Origin: Planctomycetota bacterium
GTDB lineage: Bacteria; Planctomycetota; UBA11346
DNA length: 11,046 bases
Direction of reading: 5' to 3'
NCBI GenBank assembly: GCA_947440715.1
Contig: CANETI010000044.1
Coordinates: 1 to 11,046 of the forward strand
In this document: piece after piece, positions 1 to 6,358 of the stretch
Numbering within the stretch: position 1 is the stretch's first letter
Layout of the letters: each line of letters opens with the position of its first letter
The notes under the pieces: model-generated
Told to the model about the DNA's origin: nothing
What the model saw: the letters and a program-made list of their open reading frames with translations, nothing else
Database searches by the model: none
Position numbers and translations under genes: made by a program

Positions 1-46
1 CCCGGGGTTTCACCCCGGGCTGGCAGCGGGGCGCCCCTCACGGGGC
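1..46. repeat. GC-rich tandem hairpins at the window edge
   Basis: Two perfect GC-rich inverted repeats sit side by side. The first is CCCGGGGT (1-8), loop TTC, ACCCCGGG (12-19). The second is GCCCC (33-37), loop TCAC, GGGGC (42-46), which can alternatively pair as the loopless palindrome GGGGCGCCCC (28-37). No T-run follows on either strand, so this is not a classical intrinsic terminator. The pattern resembles REP-like palindromes scattered between genes in some bacteria. That likeness is from memory and was not tested. The left part may be cut by the window edge. Confidence 0.5.
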
Positions 47-145
47 TCACAAACTTCCGCCGTTTCTGCCCATTAACTTGCCCCGAAGAAATGAAATACT
101 CATCGGCCGGAACCGCTGGTAAGGCGGTGGTTCAATTCAGTGTTG

Positions 146-442
146 TTACATATTAGAAGAGTGAGAATTAGCCTGAGGAGGAGCAGATTTAATTTTAAAA
201 ATCCAATACGAAGCGATAAAAATAAGTATGAGAGTAACGAGGCCAGTTAAAGGGTAATAAACTTCAAGGGTGTTAGTGGCATAATTACGAAGCGCATTTA
301 AAATGGGTATCAACGTTTCTCTAAAAGGGAAAGAAATACGGTAGTACCAAAAATTCCCCCAGATTTGCAGGGAAAAATAAACGCAGAAGACCAAGATCCA
401 ATGAGAAATAACACAGTAAAATAAAGCGAAAGGAATAAACAT
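146..442 (-). CDS. Small hydrophobic two-helix membrane protein, unknown function
   Basis: This 98-residue product is not recognised. Two strongly hydrophobic stretches are visible, at about residues 3-27 and 62-84. The hydrophilic part between them contains FPFRETLIP, and the polar C-terminal tail (from about 87) is rich in Ser, Asn and Pro. It therefore probably sits in the inner membrane with two spans. It lies 48 bases downstream of the aldehyde dehydrogenase stop on the same strand and could be cotranscribed with it. No good Shine-Dalgarno sequence precedes the ATG; the nearest purine run, AGGGA, is too far upstream. Its DNA is more A+T-rich than the dehydrogenase gene. It could be a poorly conserved or chance ORF, although the well-formed membrane segments argue for a real gene. 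Confidence 0.45.
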   Translation of the reverse strand: MFIPFALFYCVISHWILVFCVYFSLQIWGNFWYYRISFPFRETLIPILNALRNYATNTLEVYYPLTGLVTLILIFIASYWIFKIKSAPPQANSHSSNM

Positions 443-490
443 CTGGTGGATGCTATCCCTTATTCCATGCGATTACAGGACACGTGGATA

Positions 491-1765
491 TTAGGCCGTG
501 TGCCATAACACTTTTGGCTGGGTATAATCAAGGACGGTATTGAGCGTGCCTTCGCGACCAACGCCACTGTCTTTCATACCACCATACGGCAGACGATCAT
601 CGCGCCGCGTAGGGATATCATTAATTACTAACGTGCCAACATTAATGGCGGCAAAAGCCTTGCGGATGACGGCTTCGTCGTGCGTGTACAGGCCGCATTG
701 CAGACCAAAAGGCGTCAGCTCTGCCAAGTGAATAGCGCCGTCGATGTCGTCATAAAGATGAATACTGGCGAGCGGAGCGAAGGCTTCGGTGTCGTAAACA
801 CCTGGGGCAATCGCGGGTAAATCCCCAATTAACGTGGGTGCTAAAATACGGTCACTCCACATGCCGCCACACAGAATGCGGCCATTTTGGGTACGATAGC
901 GAACCAGCAGATCGTGAATGCGGGTCTTTGCGTCTTCGCTAATAACCGGACCATTAATGGTGGTATCGTTGAACGGATCACCGCTGGGTATCGCATTAAA
1001 CGCATCGACTAATGCGGTTATCCATTCAGGACGCGACACGGGCACAAAAATACGTTGGACACTAATACAGACCTGTCCTGCATTGGCGCAAGCGCCGAGT
1101 GCGATCTGACGAGCGACGGCAACGGGGTCATCAAGTTGATGCAGGATAACTGCGGCGTTACCGCCTAGCTCCAGCATAACCTTCGCTCTGGTGGTTAGTC
1201 GCTGGAGGTGATGACCAACTTTTTGTGAGCCAGTAAATGACAAGACTGCTAAGCGATTATCTTGCACCATCGCCGCGACTTGATCATTATGGAGATGCGC
1301 GATTTGTACCAAACCATCAGGTGAATCGGCGTGTTTTAATTGTTCGAGTGCGAATTCAGCAACGCCTGGGGCTTGGGGAGACGGCTTCCAGATAACCGGA
1401 CAACCGGCAGCGATGGCTGGCGCTAATTTATGAATGGCAAGATTAAAAGGAAAATTAAAAGGCGTAATCGCTAGTACTGGTCCTAGCGGAACATGGTGGA
1501 TTTCAGCGCTTCCGGCGGCATCCAAGGTAATGGATTCCGGGCGCAGGCGTTCCATCGCCGTGACGGTACCGCGCACCGTGCCGATGCCGCGTTCAACTTC
1601 ATTACGGCTGAGTCGAATGGGTTTACCCGTCGAACGGGTAATGAGTTGAGCCAAGGTTTCGCTCTGTCGTTGTAGACGATCCGCCCAGCGCACGAGTAAA
1701 CTTTGCCGTTCGCCACGTGGTAATGGATCGACTAAGGCTTCAGCAGTCGCGAGCAAATCGACCAT
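491..1765 (-). CDS. NAD(P)-dependent aldehyde dehydrogenase (lactaldehyde/GapN-like clade), short N-terminus
   Basis: A 424-residue member of the aldehyde dehydrogenase superfamily, which oxidises an aldehyde to the acid (or acyl-thioester) with NAD(P)+ in the cytoplasm. All main signatures are present: TPFNFP with the oxyanion Asn at about 104, WKPS with the cofactor Lys at 127, FTGS at 177-180, LELGG with the general-base Glu at 199, and NAGQVC with the catalytic Cys at 233. EAFAP at 327-331 and YGGMKDSGVGREG near 394-406 are also present. The NAGQVCISVQRI and INDIPT...R..PYGG wording fits the lactaldehyde/GapN-like subgroup, but the substrate cannot be told from sequence. The family is usually about 470 residues. 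Here the first 35-45 residues (first strands of the cofactor domain) are absent, and the frame cannot be extended because a TAA lies two codons upstream of the ATG. AAGGG, within the end of the TerB-like gene, is the likely ribosome site. Confidence 0.9.
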   Translation of the reverse strand: MVDLLATAEALVDPLPRGERQSLLVRWADRLQRQSETLAQLITRSTGKPIRLSRNEVERGIGTVRGTVTAMERLRPESITLDAAGSAEIHHVPLGPVLAITPFNFPFNLAIHKLAPAIAAGCPVIWKPSPQAPGVAEFALEQLKHADSPDGLVQIAHLHNDQVAAMVQDNRLAVLSFTGSQKVGHHLQRLTTRAKVMLELGGNAAVILHQLDDPVAVARQIALGACANAGQVCISVQRIFVPVSRPEWITALVDAFNAIPSGDPFNDTTINGPVISEDAKTRIHDLLVRYRTQNGRILCGGMWSDRILAPTLIGDLPAIAPGVYDTEAFAPLASIHLYDDIDGAIHLAELTPFGLQCGLYTHDEAVIRKAFAAINVGTLVINDIPTRRDDRLPYGGMKDSGVGREGTLNTVLDYTQPKVLWHTA

Positions 1766-1768
1766 GCT

Positions 1769-2179
1769 TTAACCCTTGGTACTTTCCAGGGTATTCACGA
1801 TGGCTTCGAGCAAAAACTTTTCTTCGTTGTCTTTATTAAAATCGGATGTCGCCATGTCGTTACAGGCTTTAATGACTAATGATTTAATATCCTGGTGTGA
1901 AATGCGGGCACAGGCGGTTTCAATATAAGTGGCCAAGCGTGTGGGATCGCGCATGACGCTGCGTATTTCGGCAATTCGATTGGAAAAAAAGTCGCTCAAC
2001 GAACGGTCTGATTCCCATTTCATAATTTTTTCATAATGACGCAGCGTAGCATTTTCTTCCAACGTTAATTTTTTATCTGCATACATAATAATCAGCATTA
2101 ATATAATGAGGGCTTCGCGTTCATTCTGCGAAATCGGATGCGCTTGCACAAAAGCCGCTAATGGATCAGTGAATGCCAT
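1769..2179 (-). CDS. TerB-like tellurite-resistance-domain protein
   Basis: A 136-residue, all-helical, acidic cytoplasmic protein resembling the TerB/DjlA-type domain. The fold typically carries two EF-hand-like acidic helix junctions. Here ADKKLTLEENATL (34-46, with D35, E41 and E42) and the later TSDFNKDNEEKFLLEAI (111-127, with D113, D117 and E119) match the ADG-x-hydrophobic-x-x-x-E pattern of the two halves. TerB proteins bind metal ions and are linked to tellurite, phage or envelope-stress responses. Stand-alone TerB-like proteins are common and mostly of unknown role, so tellurite resistance should not be assumed. The gene sits between radA (72-base gap) and the aldehyde dehydrogenase (3-base gap) on the same strand, so an operon is likely. 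The start is fixed by a strong AAGGAG five bases upstream. Confidence 0.75.
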   Translation of the reverse strand: MAFTDPLAAFVQAHPISQNEREALIILMLIIMYADKKLTLEENATLRHYEKIMKWESDRSLSDFFSNRIAEIRSVMRDPTRLATYIETACARISHQDIKSLVIKACNDMATSDFNKDNEEKFLLEAIVNTLESTKG

Positions 2180-2184
2180 AAGAT

Positions 2185-2190
2185 CTCCTT
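2185..2190 (-). promoter_or_regulatory. Strong ribosome binding site for the TerB-like gene
   Basis: Read on the minus strand, this is AAGGAG, five bases before the ATG at 2179. It is the best Shine-Dalgarno match in the left-hand cluster and supports the chosen start. Confidence 0.7.
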
Positions 2191-2251
2191 ATCGTGGCTG
2201 ACAGCATCAGAGGACCGTTGCGCCTGCAACAGGTGAACTCTGCAAATTGCG

Positions 2252-3622
2252 TTAGCCGAGTGCCGCTTCGATCGCATCGTTCAAACGGGCAACAACAATA
2301 CGGCCGCGTCCACCGCCAGCACCTGGGCCGATCAAACGCTGAAAACCAAGGCGGCGCGCTTCGGACGCGCGCAAATCGTAACGCGTTGCTGGTCGTAATT
2401 CTCCACCAAGGCCGACTTCACCGAGCGCGACCAGATCAGCGGGAACGGGCAGGTCGCGCCACGCGCTAGCGACGGCTAAGGCGATGGCTAAATCAGCGGC
2501 GGGTTCTTGAATACGAGCACCGCCAGTGACGTTGACGAAGACATCGCAACTGCCCAGCGGCATGCGTAAACGGCGTGATAAGACGGCTAAAATCATGGCG
2601 ACGCGATTTTGATCTGCGCCGGCAACTTTGCGCACGGGCTGAGGATAATCGCTTTGATTAACTAAGGCTTGTACTTCAACCAATAAACAACGATTGCCAT
2701 CGAGTGTTGGCACTACGCAACTACCGGCGACCCCAGGATCACGATCGGCAATAAATAATCCCGTTGGATCGGCGACTTCTATTAATCCTTCGCCACCCAT
2801 GCGCAGCAAGGCAATATCATTGGTTGAGCCGTAACGATTTTTTACCGCGCGCACGACGCGTAAATCTTGATAACGATCACCTTCAAATGACAGCACCGTA
2901 TCGACTAAATGTTCAAGCAAGCGCGGACCTGCTAATGTGCCGTCTTTGGTGACATGACCGACAATCATTAAAGAAGCAGGCTGTGAACGATCACGTCCAG
3001 AACGTTTGGTCGCTTCGACTAAAGTGGCTGCGCATGAACGACATTGTGCCACGCCACCCGGTTCGCCATCGACGCCATCTTGCGTCAGCATTTGAATCGA
3101 GTCGACCACCACTAAACGATATTGATCGCTCGCAATTGCACCGGCAATGGTGGCTGCGTCATTGGTCGAAGCCAAATGCAAATGTGGTGATAAAGCGGAC
3201 AGGCGTTCAAGTCGCGCACGGACCTGGGCGACACTTTCTTCGGCGGTGACATATAATACGGCGTGGCTTCTTCCAATCGCACCGCAGATTTGTGCCAGCA
3301 ACGTACTTTTTCCGATGCCAGGTTCTCCGCCCAGCAGCGTCACGCCACCTGGAACTAATCCGCCACCTAAAACGCGATCAATTTCATTCATGCCGGTAGT
3401 GTGGCGGGGATGTTGTTCCGCCGCTGCTGGTGCATTTGCGGCTTCCGTGGCGAGCGTTGCCGCTGCGCGAATTTGCTCACGCCCTTTGGCCGCGACCTGC
3501 GCTTCGTTGGCGCTAATTTCCGTTATGGCATTAAGCGTACCGCAGCTTTGACATTTTCCCGCCCAGCGGGTGAAGGTGTCGCCGCACGCGGTACAAGCAA
3601 AAGTGGGCGCTTTTTTAGCCAT
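2252..3622 (-). CDS. radA: DNA repair protein RadA (Sms), RecA-like ATPase/branch-migration helicase
   Basis: A full-length 456-residue RadA. In the family it drives branch migration and D-loop extension with RecA during homologous recombination and repair. Domains in order: an N-terminal C4 zinc finger with CTAC (10-13) and CQSC (24-27); a RecA-like ATPase with Walker A GGEPGIGKST (98-107) and Walker B-like LVVVDSIQ (170-177); the RadA-specific motif KNRYG (261-265), usually written KNRFG, with a conservative Phe-to-Tyr change; and a C-terminal Lon-protease-like domain (about 290-450) with GGARIQEPAADLAIA (367-381). As in other RadA proteins, the Lon-like part is expected to be structural and not proteolytic. 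The ATG lacks a strong Shine-Dalgarno sequence, but its position at the zinc finger fits the family. It is the probable first gene of the cluster with the TerB-like and aldehyde dehydrogenase genes. Confidence 0.97.
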   Translation of the reverse strand: MAKKAPTFACTACGDTFTRWAGKCQSCGTLNAITEISANEAQVAAKGREQIRAAATLATEAANAPAAAEQHPRHTTGMNEIDRVLGGGLVPGGVTLLGGEPGIGKSTLLAQICGAIGRSHAVLYVTAEESVAQVRARLERLSALSPHLHLASTNDAATIAGAIASDQYRLVVVDSIQMLTQDGVDGEPGGVAQCRSCAATLVEATKRSGRDRSQPASLMIVGHVTKDGTLAGPRLLEHLVDTVLSFEGDRYQDLRVVRAVKNRYGSTNDIALLRMGGEGLIEVADPTGLFIADRDPGVAGSCVVPTLDGNRCLLVEVQALVNQSDYPQPVRKVAGADQNRVAMILAVLSRRLRMPLGSCDVFVNVTGGARIQEPAADLAIALAVASAWRDLPVPADLVALGEVGLGGELRPATRYDLRASEARRLGFQRLIGPGAGGGRGRIVVARLNDAIEAALG

Positions 3623-3799
3623 GGGTGCACATGGTGGTTGTGCGAGCGCAGCTGCAACGGTGGAAAACCGAAGGGCGATTTGTTCACGAGCTCAATTGGG
3701 ATCAGGTAAACAATGACTGCTTGAAGTGGTCACGGTGCTTAGGTAAAGACAGACGAGCGAACAATCTCTTAACAGATTCATAACTAAGAAAGTTATCTC
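3623..3799. promoter_or_regulatory. Divergent intergenic region between radA and the lipoprotein gene
   Basis: This 177-base gap must carry outward promoters for radA (minus) and the lipoprotein gene (plus). On the plus strand a weak candidate is TTGAAG (3721-3726), a 17-base spacer, then TAAAGA (3744-3749); both boxes deviate from the sigma-70 consensus. I see no convincing promoter for radA and no clear operator palindrome. The two promoter boxes are a guess; the divergent layout is certain. Confidence 0.3.
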
Positions 3800-4381
3800 A
3801 TGCGTCATCTCCTGACTCTTATTATTCTCAGTTTGTTTTTAGTTGGCTGTGGCGGCACGCGGTTTATGGAACCAGGGGCAAAAATTGACGCGCCACCAGC
3901 CGGTAAAGCATTGGTAAATGTGCATCGTCCGTCGACGGCCTATGGCGGTGGACAGGAGTTAATGGTGTGGCGCAATCAAGAAATTGTCGGCAACACCCTC
4001 GGGCAAGATATGTTCCAGATCGTGGTTGATCCTGGTAAACAGGTCTTTCATGCGAGGCAGCTCAATGTTTCCGTCATTAAGGCCGAACTCGAAGCAGGAA
4101 AAACCTATGATATCGTCGTCGATTGCGGCCCGAACTTTGTCCCATTTCAACCTGGCTATCGTTTATGGTTAAATGTGATTGATGCAAAATCAGAACGTCG
4201 TGGAGACGTGCTGTCGTGGGTAGCTAAAGCGCAAATGTTGGTGTTGTCGGATAAGCAAAAAGCTGATCGTGAAAAATTACAAGCAAAGCAATTACCAGGC
4301 GTGCAAAAATACCTGGCTGATTTTGTTGACGGTGAAAAGGATAGTAAGTCAGCCAAGCTCGTACCGGCTGATGGCCGATAA
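3800..4381 (+). CDS. Predicted lipoprotein, DUF2846-like
   Basis: A 193-residue protein with a clear lipoprotein signal peptide: a basic start (MRH), a hydrophobic core, and the lipobox LVGC with the lipidated Cys at residue 17. It is therefore expected to be membrane-anchored and to face the periplasm. The mature part (about 33-155) looks like a small beta-rich domain: GKALVNVHRPSTAYGG, then a ...DPGKQVFHAR... strand pair, then LEAGKTYDIVVDCG. The layout of 'PxGKAlVyvyRP', a strand pair and an 'aGktYyi' strand recalls DUF2846-type lipoproteins, a family without a firm function. The C-terminal 40 residues are charged and Lys-rich and probably helical. No strong Shine-Dalgarno sequence precedes the ATG. 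The gene converges on the VKOR-DsbA gene with only 19 bases between the stops and no visible terminator hairpin. Confidence 0.75.
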   Translation: MRHLLTLIILSLFLVGCGGTRFMEPGAKIDAPPAGKALVNVHRPSTAYGGGQELMVWRNQEIVGNTLGQDMFQIVVDPGKQVFHARQLNVSVIKAELEAGKTYDIVVDCGPNFVPFQPGYRLWLNVIDAKSERRGDVLSWVAKAQMLVLSDKQKADREKLQAKQLPGVQKYLADFVDGEKDSKSAKLVPADGR

Positions 4382-4400
4382 AAGCAGGATTGGGAATATT

Positions 4401-5486
4401 TTAATAGGCTGTTTTAGGTAAGGCGGCAACGATGGCGGCGACCGGCAGGTTACCGCCCCAGCGTTGTGTTACTCGACCATCGACAATAAGTGCCGCAGCC
4501 GGGGTGCGTGGACCAACGCCTAATAATTGAATGCGTTGTTGATCGTCGGCGATTAGCGTACTAATCGCGGTGTGTTGCTCGCGCAGTAACGGTGATAATT
4601 TAGCAAGATCGATGACGTCCGCTAATCGGCTGGTTAGTCCAGCCGCACTCGCATCGGGATTCGTGCCTAAAAGGACATCCATAGCGACAGCGTGTTCGCC
4701 AAGAGCGGCAGCCGCAAAGATTAATTCGCTGGCTGGCTGGGCGGCTGGTTGGCTAGGGCGGACTAAATGACGGATAATGACGCGCACTTGGCCGTCAGTG
4801 ATGGCAGGTTTAAGCGCGAGCATCAATGGTTGGTATAATTCGGCGCAGTGGCGACAGGTTAAATCAATGACAATTTCTAACGTGGCGGCCGCCTGTGGTC
4901 GGCCATAGGTGCGACCTTTATCGGCGGCGATGTGTAGAGCGACATCATCTGGCGTCGTGATCGTAGGATCAGTCGGCGATGTGGTGACATCGGCAATGGC
5001 CTTATGATGAAAGGCAAGATTGGTCAATAATAAGCCAGTCATTAACCAGGACAAAACTTGCCACCATCGCACGGCTCGTGGAAATGGATGGCACATGATC
5101 ACGATGACGGCAGTTGTGACATGGATGGTGATGCAATATGGACAAACGACTTGTAGCTGCCAGGCGATCGCGGTGAAAAACAATGAGATACCCGCTAATA
5201 ACCACGCTAAACGAACGGACCAAGCACACCATTTTCCGCGTCGCACGTCGCGCCACACCAGTGCCAACAAGGCGAGGTGCGCTACTAGTCCATACCAAAT
5301 AACCGATATTCCGCCGAGCTTTTGGTAATGCGCCCCACCTTGGCAGGCAATATCACAGGGCCAAATACCAGTCAGACGCGTGCCGTCCAATACCACCATC
5401 AGTGCAGCGAGTACTACCACCACCAAGCCACCGAGGCGTGATTGCCAGGCAATATCCGTTGTTGATGTTGCGGATTGATCGACCAC
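4401..5486 (-). CDS. VKOR-DsbA fusion: integral-membrane disulfide-bond-forming oxidoreductase
   Basis: A 361-residue fusion that makes disulfide bonds in exported proteins and passes the electrons to quinone, replacing a separate DsbB plus DsbA. The N-terminal VKOR domain (about 15-160) has hydrophobic spans near 17-34, 60-80, 92-110, 115-133 and 143-160. It carries the loop cysteine pair C44 and C48 (CDIAC) and the membrane-embedded active site CPYC (115-118). A linker follows, then a thioredoxin-fold DsbA-like domain (about 195-358) with the redox motif CRHC (211-214) and the conserved cis-proline region RTPA (327-330). A five-span VKOR with a periplasmic thioredoxin domain is a known bacterial architecture. 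The start is GTG, supported by AAAGGAG nine bases upstream. CRHC in place of the usual CPHC of DsbA is a mild oddity. The gene stands between sixA and the converging lipoprotein gene. Confidence 0.92.
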   Translation of the reverse strand: MVDQSATSTTDIAWQSRLGGLVVVVLAALMVVLDGTRLTGIWPCDIACQGGAHYQKLGGISVIWYGLVAHLALLALVWRDVRRGKWCAWSVRLAWLLAGISLFFTAIAWQLQVVCPYCITIHVTTAVIVIMCHPFPRAVRWWQVLSWLMTGLLLTNLAFHHKAIADVTTSPTDPTITTPDDVALHIAADKGRTYGRPQAAATLEIVIDLTCRHCAELYQPLMLALKPAITDGQVRVIIRHLVRPSQPAAQPASELIFAAAALGEHAVAMDVLLGTNPDASAAGLTSRLADVIDLAKLSPLLREQHTAISTLIADDQQRIQLLGVGPRTPAAALIVDGRVTQRWGGNLPVAAIVAALPKTAY

Positions 5487-5495
5487 GAACGCGTA

Positions 5496-5505
5496 CTCCT
5501 TTTTT
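5496..5505 (-). promoter_or_regulatory. Ribosome binding site deciding the GTG start of the VKOR-DsbA gene
   Basis: The minus strand reads AAAAAAGGAG, with the AGGAG core ending nine bases before the GTG at 5484-5486. The strong match and normal spacing support GTG over any internal ATG. Confidence 0.65.
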
Positions 5506-5509
5506 GTGT

Positions 5510-5531
5510 AAATGTCGTGAAAATGTCGTGA
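5510..5531. repeat. Two perfect 11-bp tandem repeats upstream of the VKOR-DsbA gene
   Basis: AAATGTCGTGA occurs twice head to tail (5510-5520 and 5521-5531). The 11-bp period is about one helical turn. A partial inverted half-site follows: TCGTG (5526-5530), seven bases, CACGA (5538-5542). On the minus strand a possible -10 box CATAAT (5531-5536) lies directly upstream of the repeats, so a protein bound here would cover the transcription start. This is the layout expected of an operator, though no regulator is identified and no good -35 box is seen. Confidence 0.4.
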
Positions 5532-5593
5532 TTATGCCACGATTTAGCGACGGTTTTGCAGCAGGGGGCAACGCGTGAAAATTACTGGTTCAC

Positions 5594-6067
5594 CTAGGCG
5601 GTGGTGATTTTATCAATGTGTTTAGGGCAAAAGAGTCCACGCAGCACCATTTCGCCTTGGCGCGGATTGCCTTTAAGGATGACGAGGCCGGATTTTTTTA
5701 ATTCAATGCGTGCGCCGCATAAGAATCGAACTAAGTCACTTAAATCAGGATCATGACCAATCAGCACCACATCGGTGTGGAGTTGTAATCGAGCGGCGCG
5801 TTCGGCCGTTGCCAGTGCGCTTGGCGCTAACCATTCGGTTTCGCGAATTGGTAATTTCCAGATCGTGCTCGCCAATTCAGCGGTTTGCCGCGTGCGAACC
5901 GTTGGGCTGGTCCAGATCTCGACGGCTTTAATACTTTGGCGTGTCGCCTGTAGTATCATTTCCGCCGCGGCGATACCGGCATTCGTGAGTGGGCGATCAG
6001 CATCGGTCCCTGACCATTTGTCAGACTCAACCGCAGTGGCGTGACGTAACAGGGTTAACCGCATCAT
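5594..6067 (-). CDS. sixA: SixA-like phosphohistidine phosphatase (histidine phosphatase superfamily)
   Basis: A 157-residue protein of the branch-1 histidine phosphatase superfamily, small SixA type. SixA removes phosphate from phosphohistidine on phosphotransfer proteins. Visible motifs are LLRHATAVE near the start (catalytic His at 9; RHA in place of the usual RHG), DADRPLTNAGIAAAEMI, the phosphate-pocket TSPTVRTRQTAE, and VVLIGHDPDLSDLV with the second catalytic His at about 105. Length and the compact fold fit SixA and not the larger phosphoglycerate mutases. The reading frame is open to a TTG at 6082, but the ATG at 6065-6067, just before RLTLLRH, matches the family's usual N-terminus. 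No Shine-Dalgarno sequence clearly favours either. The gene is 107 bases upstream of the VKOR-DsbA gene on the same strand and divergent from argG. The protein it acts on cannot be named from this window. Confidence 0.85.
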   Translation of the reverse strand: MMRLTLLRHATAVESDKWSGTDADRPLTNAGIAAAEMILQATRQSIKAVEIWTSPTVRTRQTAELASTIWKLPIRETEWLAPSALATAERAARLQLHTDVVLIGHDPDLSDLVRFLCGARIELKKSGLVILKGNPRQGEMVLRGLFCPKHIDKITTA

Positions 6068-6358
6068 CACCGTTTTGAGCAAAAGGTTCGCAGGTGCAAG
6101 ACTAGTTTACGCAGTGGCGAGTTGTGTTGCTCACGACGTAACGCTTCTCGACCGCTGGTTCGTATACAAATGCGCAACATGACAAACGAATTGGCCTCCG
6201 GTGACGATCGCCAATTACGCTGATATCGTGGGAGAAAGTCAGCGTATTCATAACTCAACGCGAGCGTGTACAGAGCAGGTTGGCAGCGCTTGTTCGCCTC
6301 TTCCCGTCGCAGCGGAGTCCTCTAGTCTCCCCGCCCCGTTTGAGCAGGAGTCTTCGTC
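6068..6358. promoter_or_regulatory. Divergent sixA/argG intergenic region with two adjacent stem-loops
   Basis: About 290 bases without a gene. Two perfect inverted repeats adjoin. AATTGGC (6189-6195) pairs with GCCAATT (6210-6216) across 14 bases. TACGCTGA (6216-6223) pairs with TCAGCGTA (6239-6246) across 15 bases. They share base 6216, so full stems are mutually limiting at that base. They lie 110-170 bases before the argG start, as expected of a structured leader or a regulator-binding region. AGGAG (6346-6350), eight bases before the ATG, is the argG ribosome site. I found no convincing -35/-10 pair for either gene and no recognisable ARG-box consensus. Confidence 0.4.

Noticed and set aside
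112..128. ACCGC/GCGGT hairpin as a terminator for the small membrane-protein gene
   Set aside because: Only a 5-bp stem with a 7-base loop and no T-run on the minus strand; too weak to call.
1769..2179. A tellurite-resistance operon call based on the TerB-like gene
   Set aside because: No terA, terC, terD, terE or terZ gene is in the window. A lone TerB-like protein does not establish tellurite resistance.
2217..2230. GTTGC-GCCT-GCAAC hairpin between radA and the TerB-like gene as a terminator
   Set aside because: Short stem without a T-run, and the genes on both sides read in the same direction with close spacing; probably chance.
3147..3551. 134-codon plus-strand open frame opposite radA
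   Set aside because: It lies wholly antisense to the well-supported radA ATPase domain, has no ribosome site or recognisable domain, and has the composition of a codon-shadow frame.
5353..5571. 72-codon minus-strand frame overlapping the start of the VKOR-DsbA gene
   Set aside because: It overlaps the real gene and its upstream repeats in another frame, with no recognisable motif and no suitable ribosome site.
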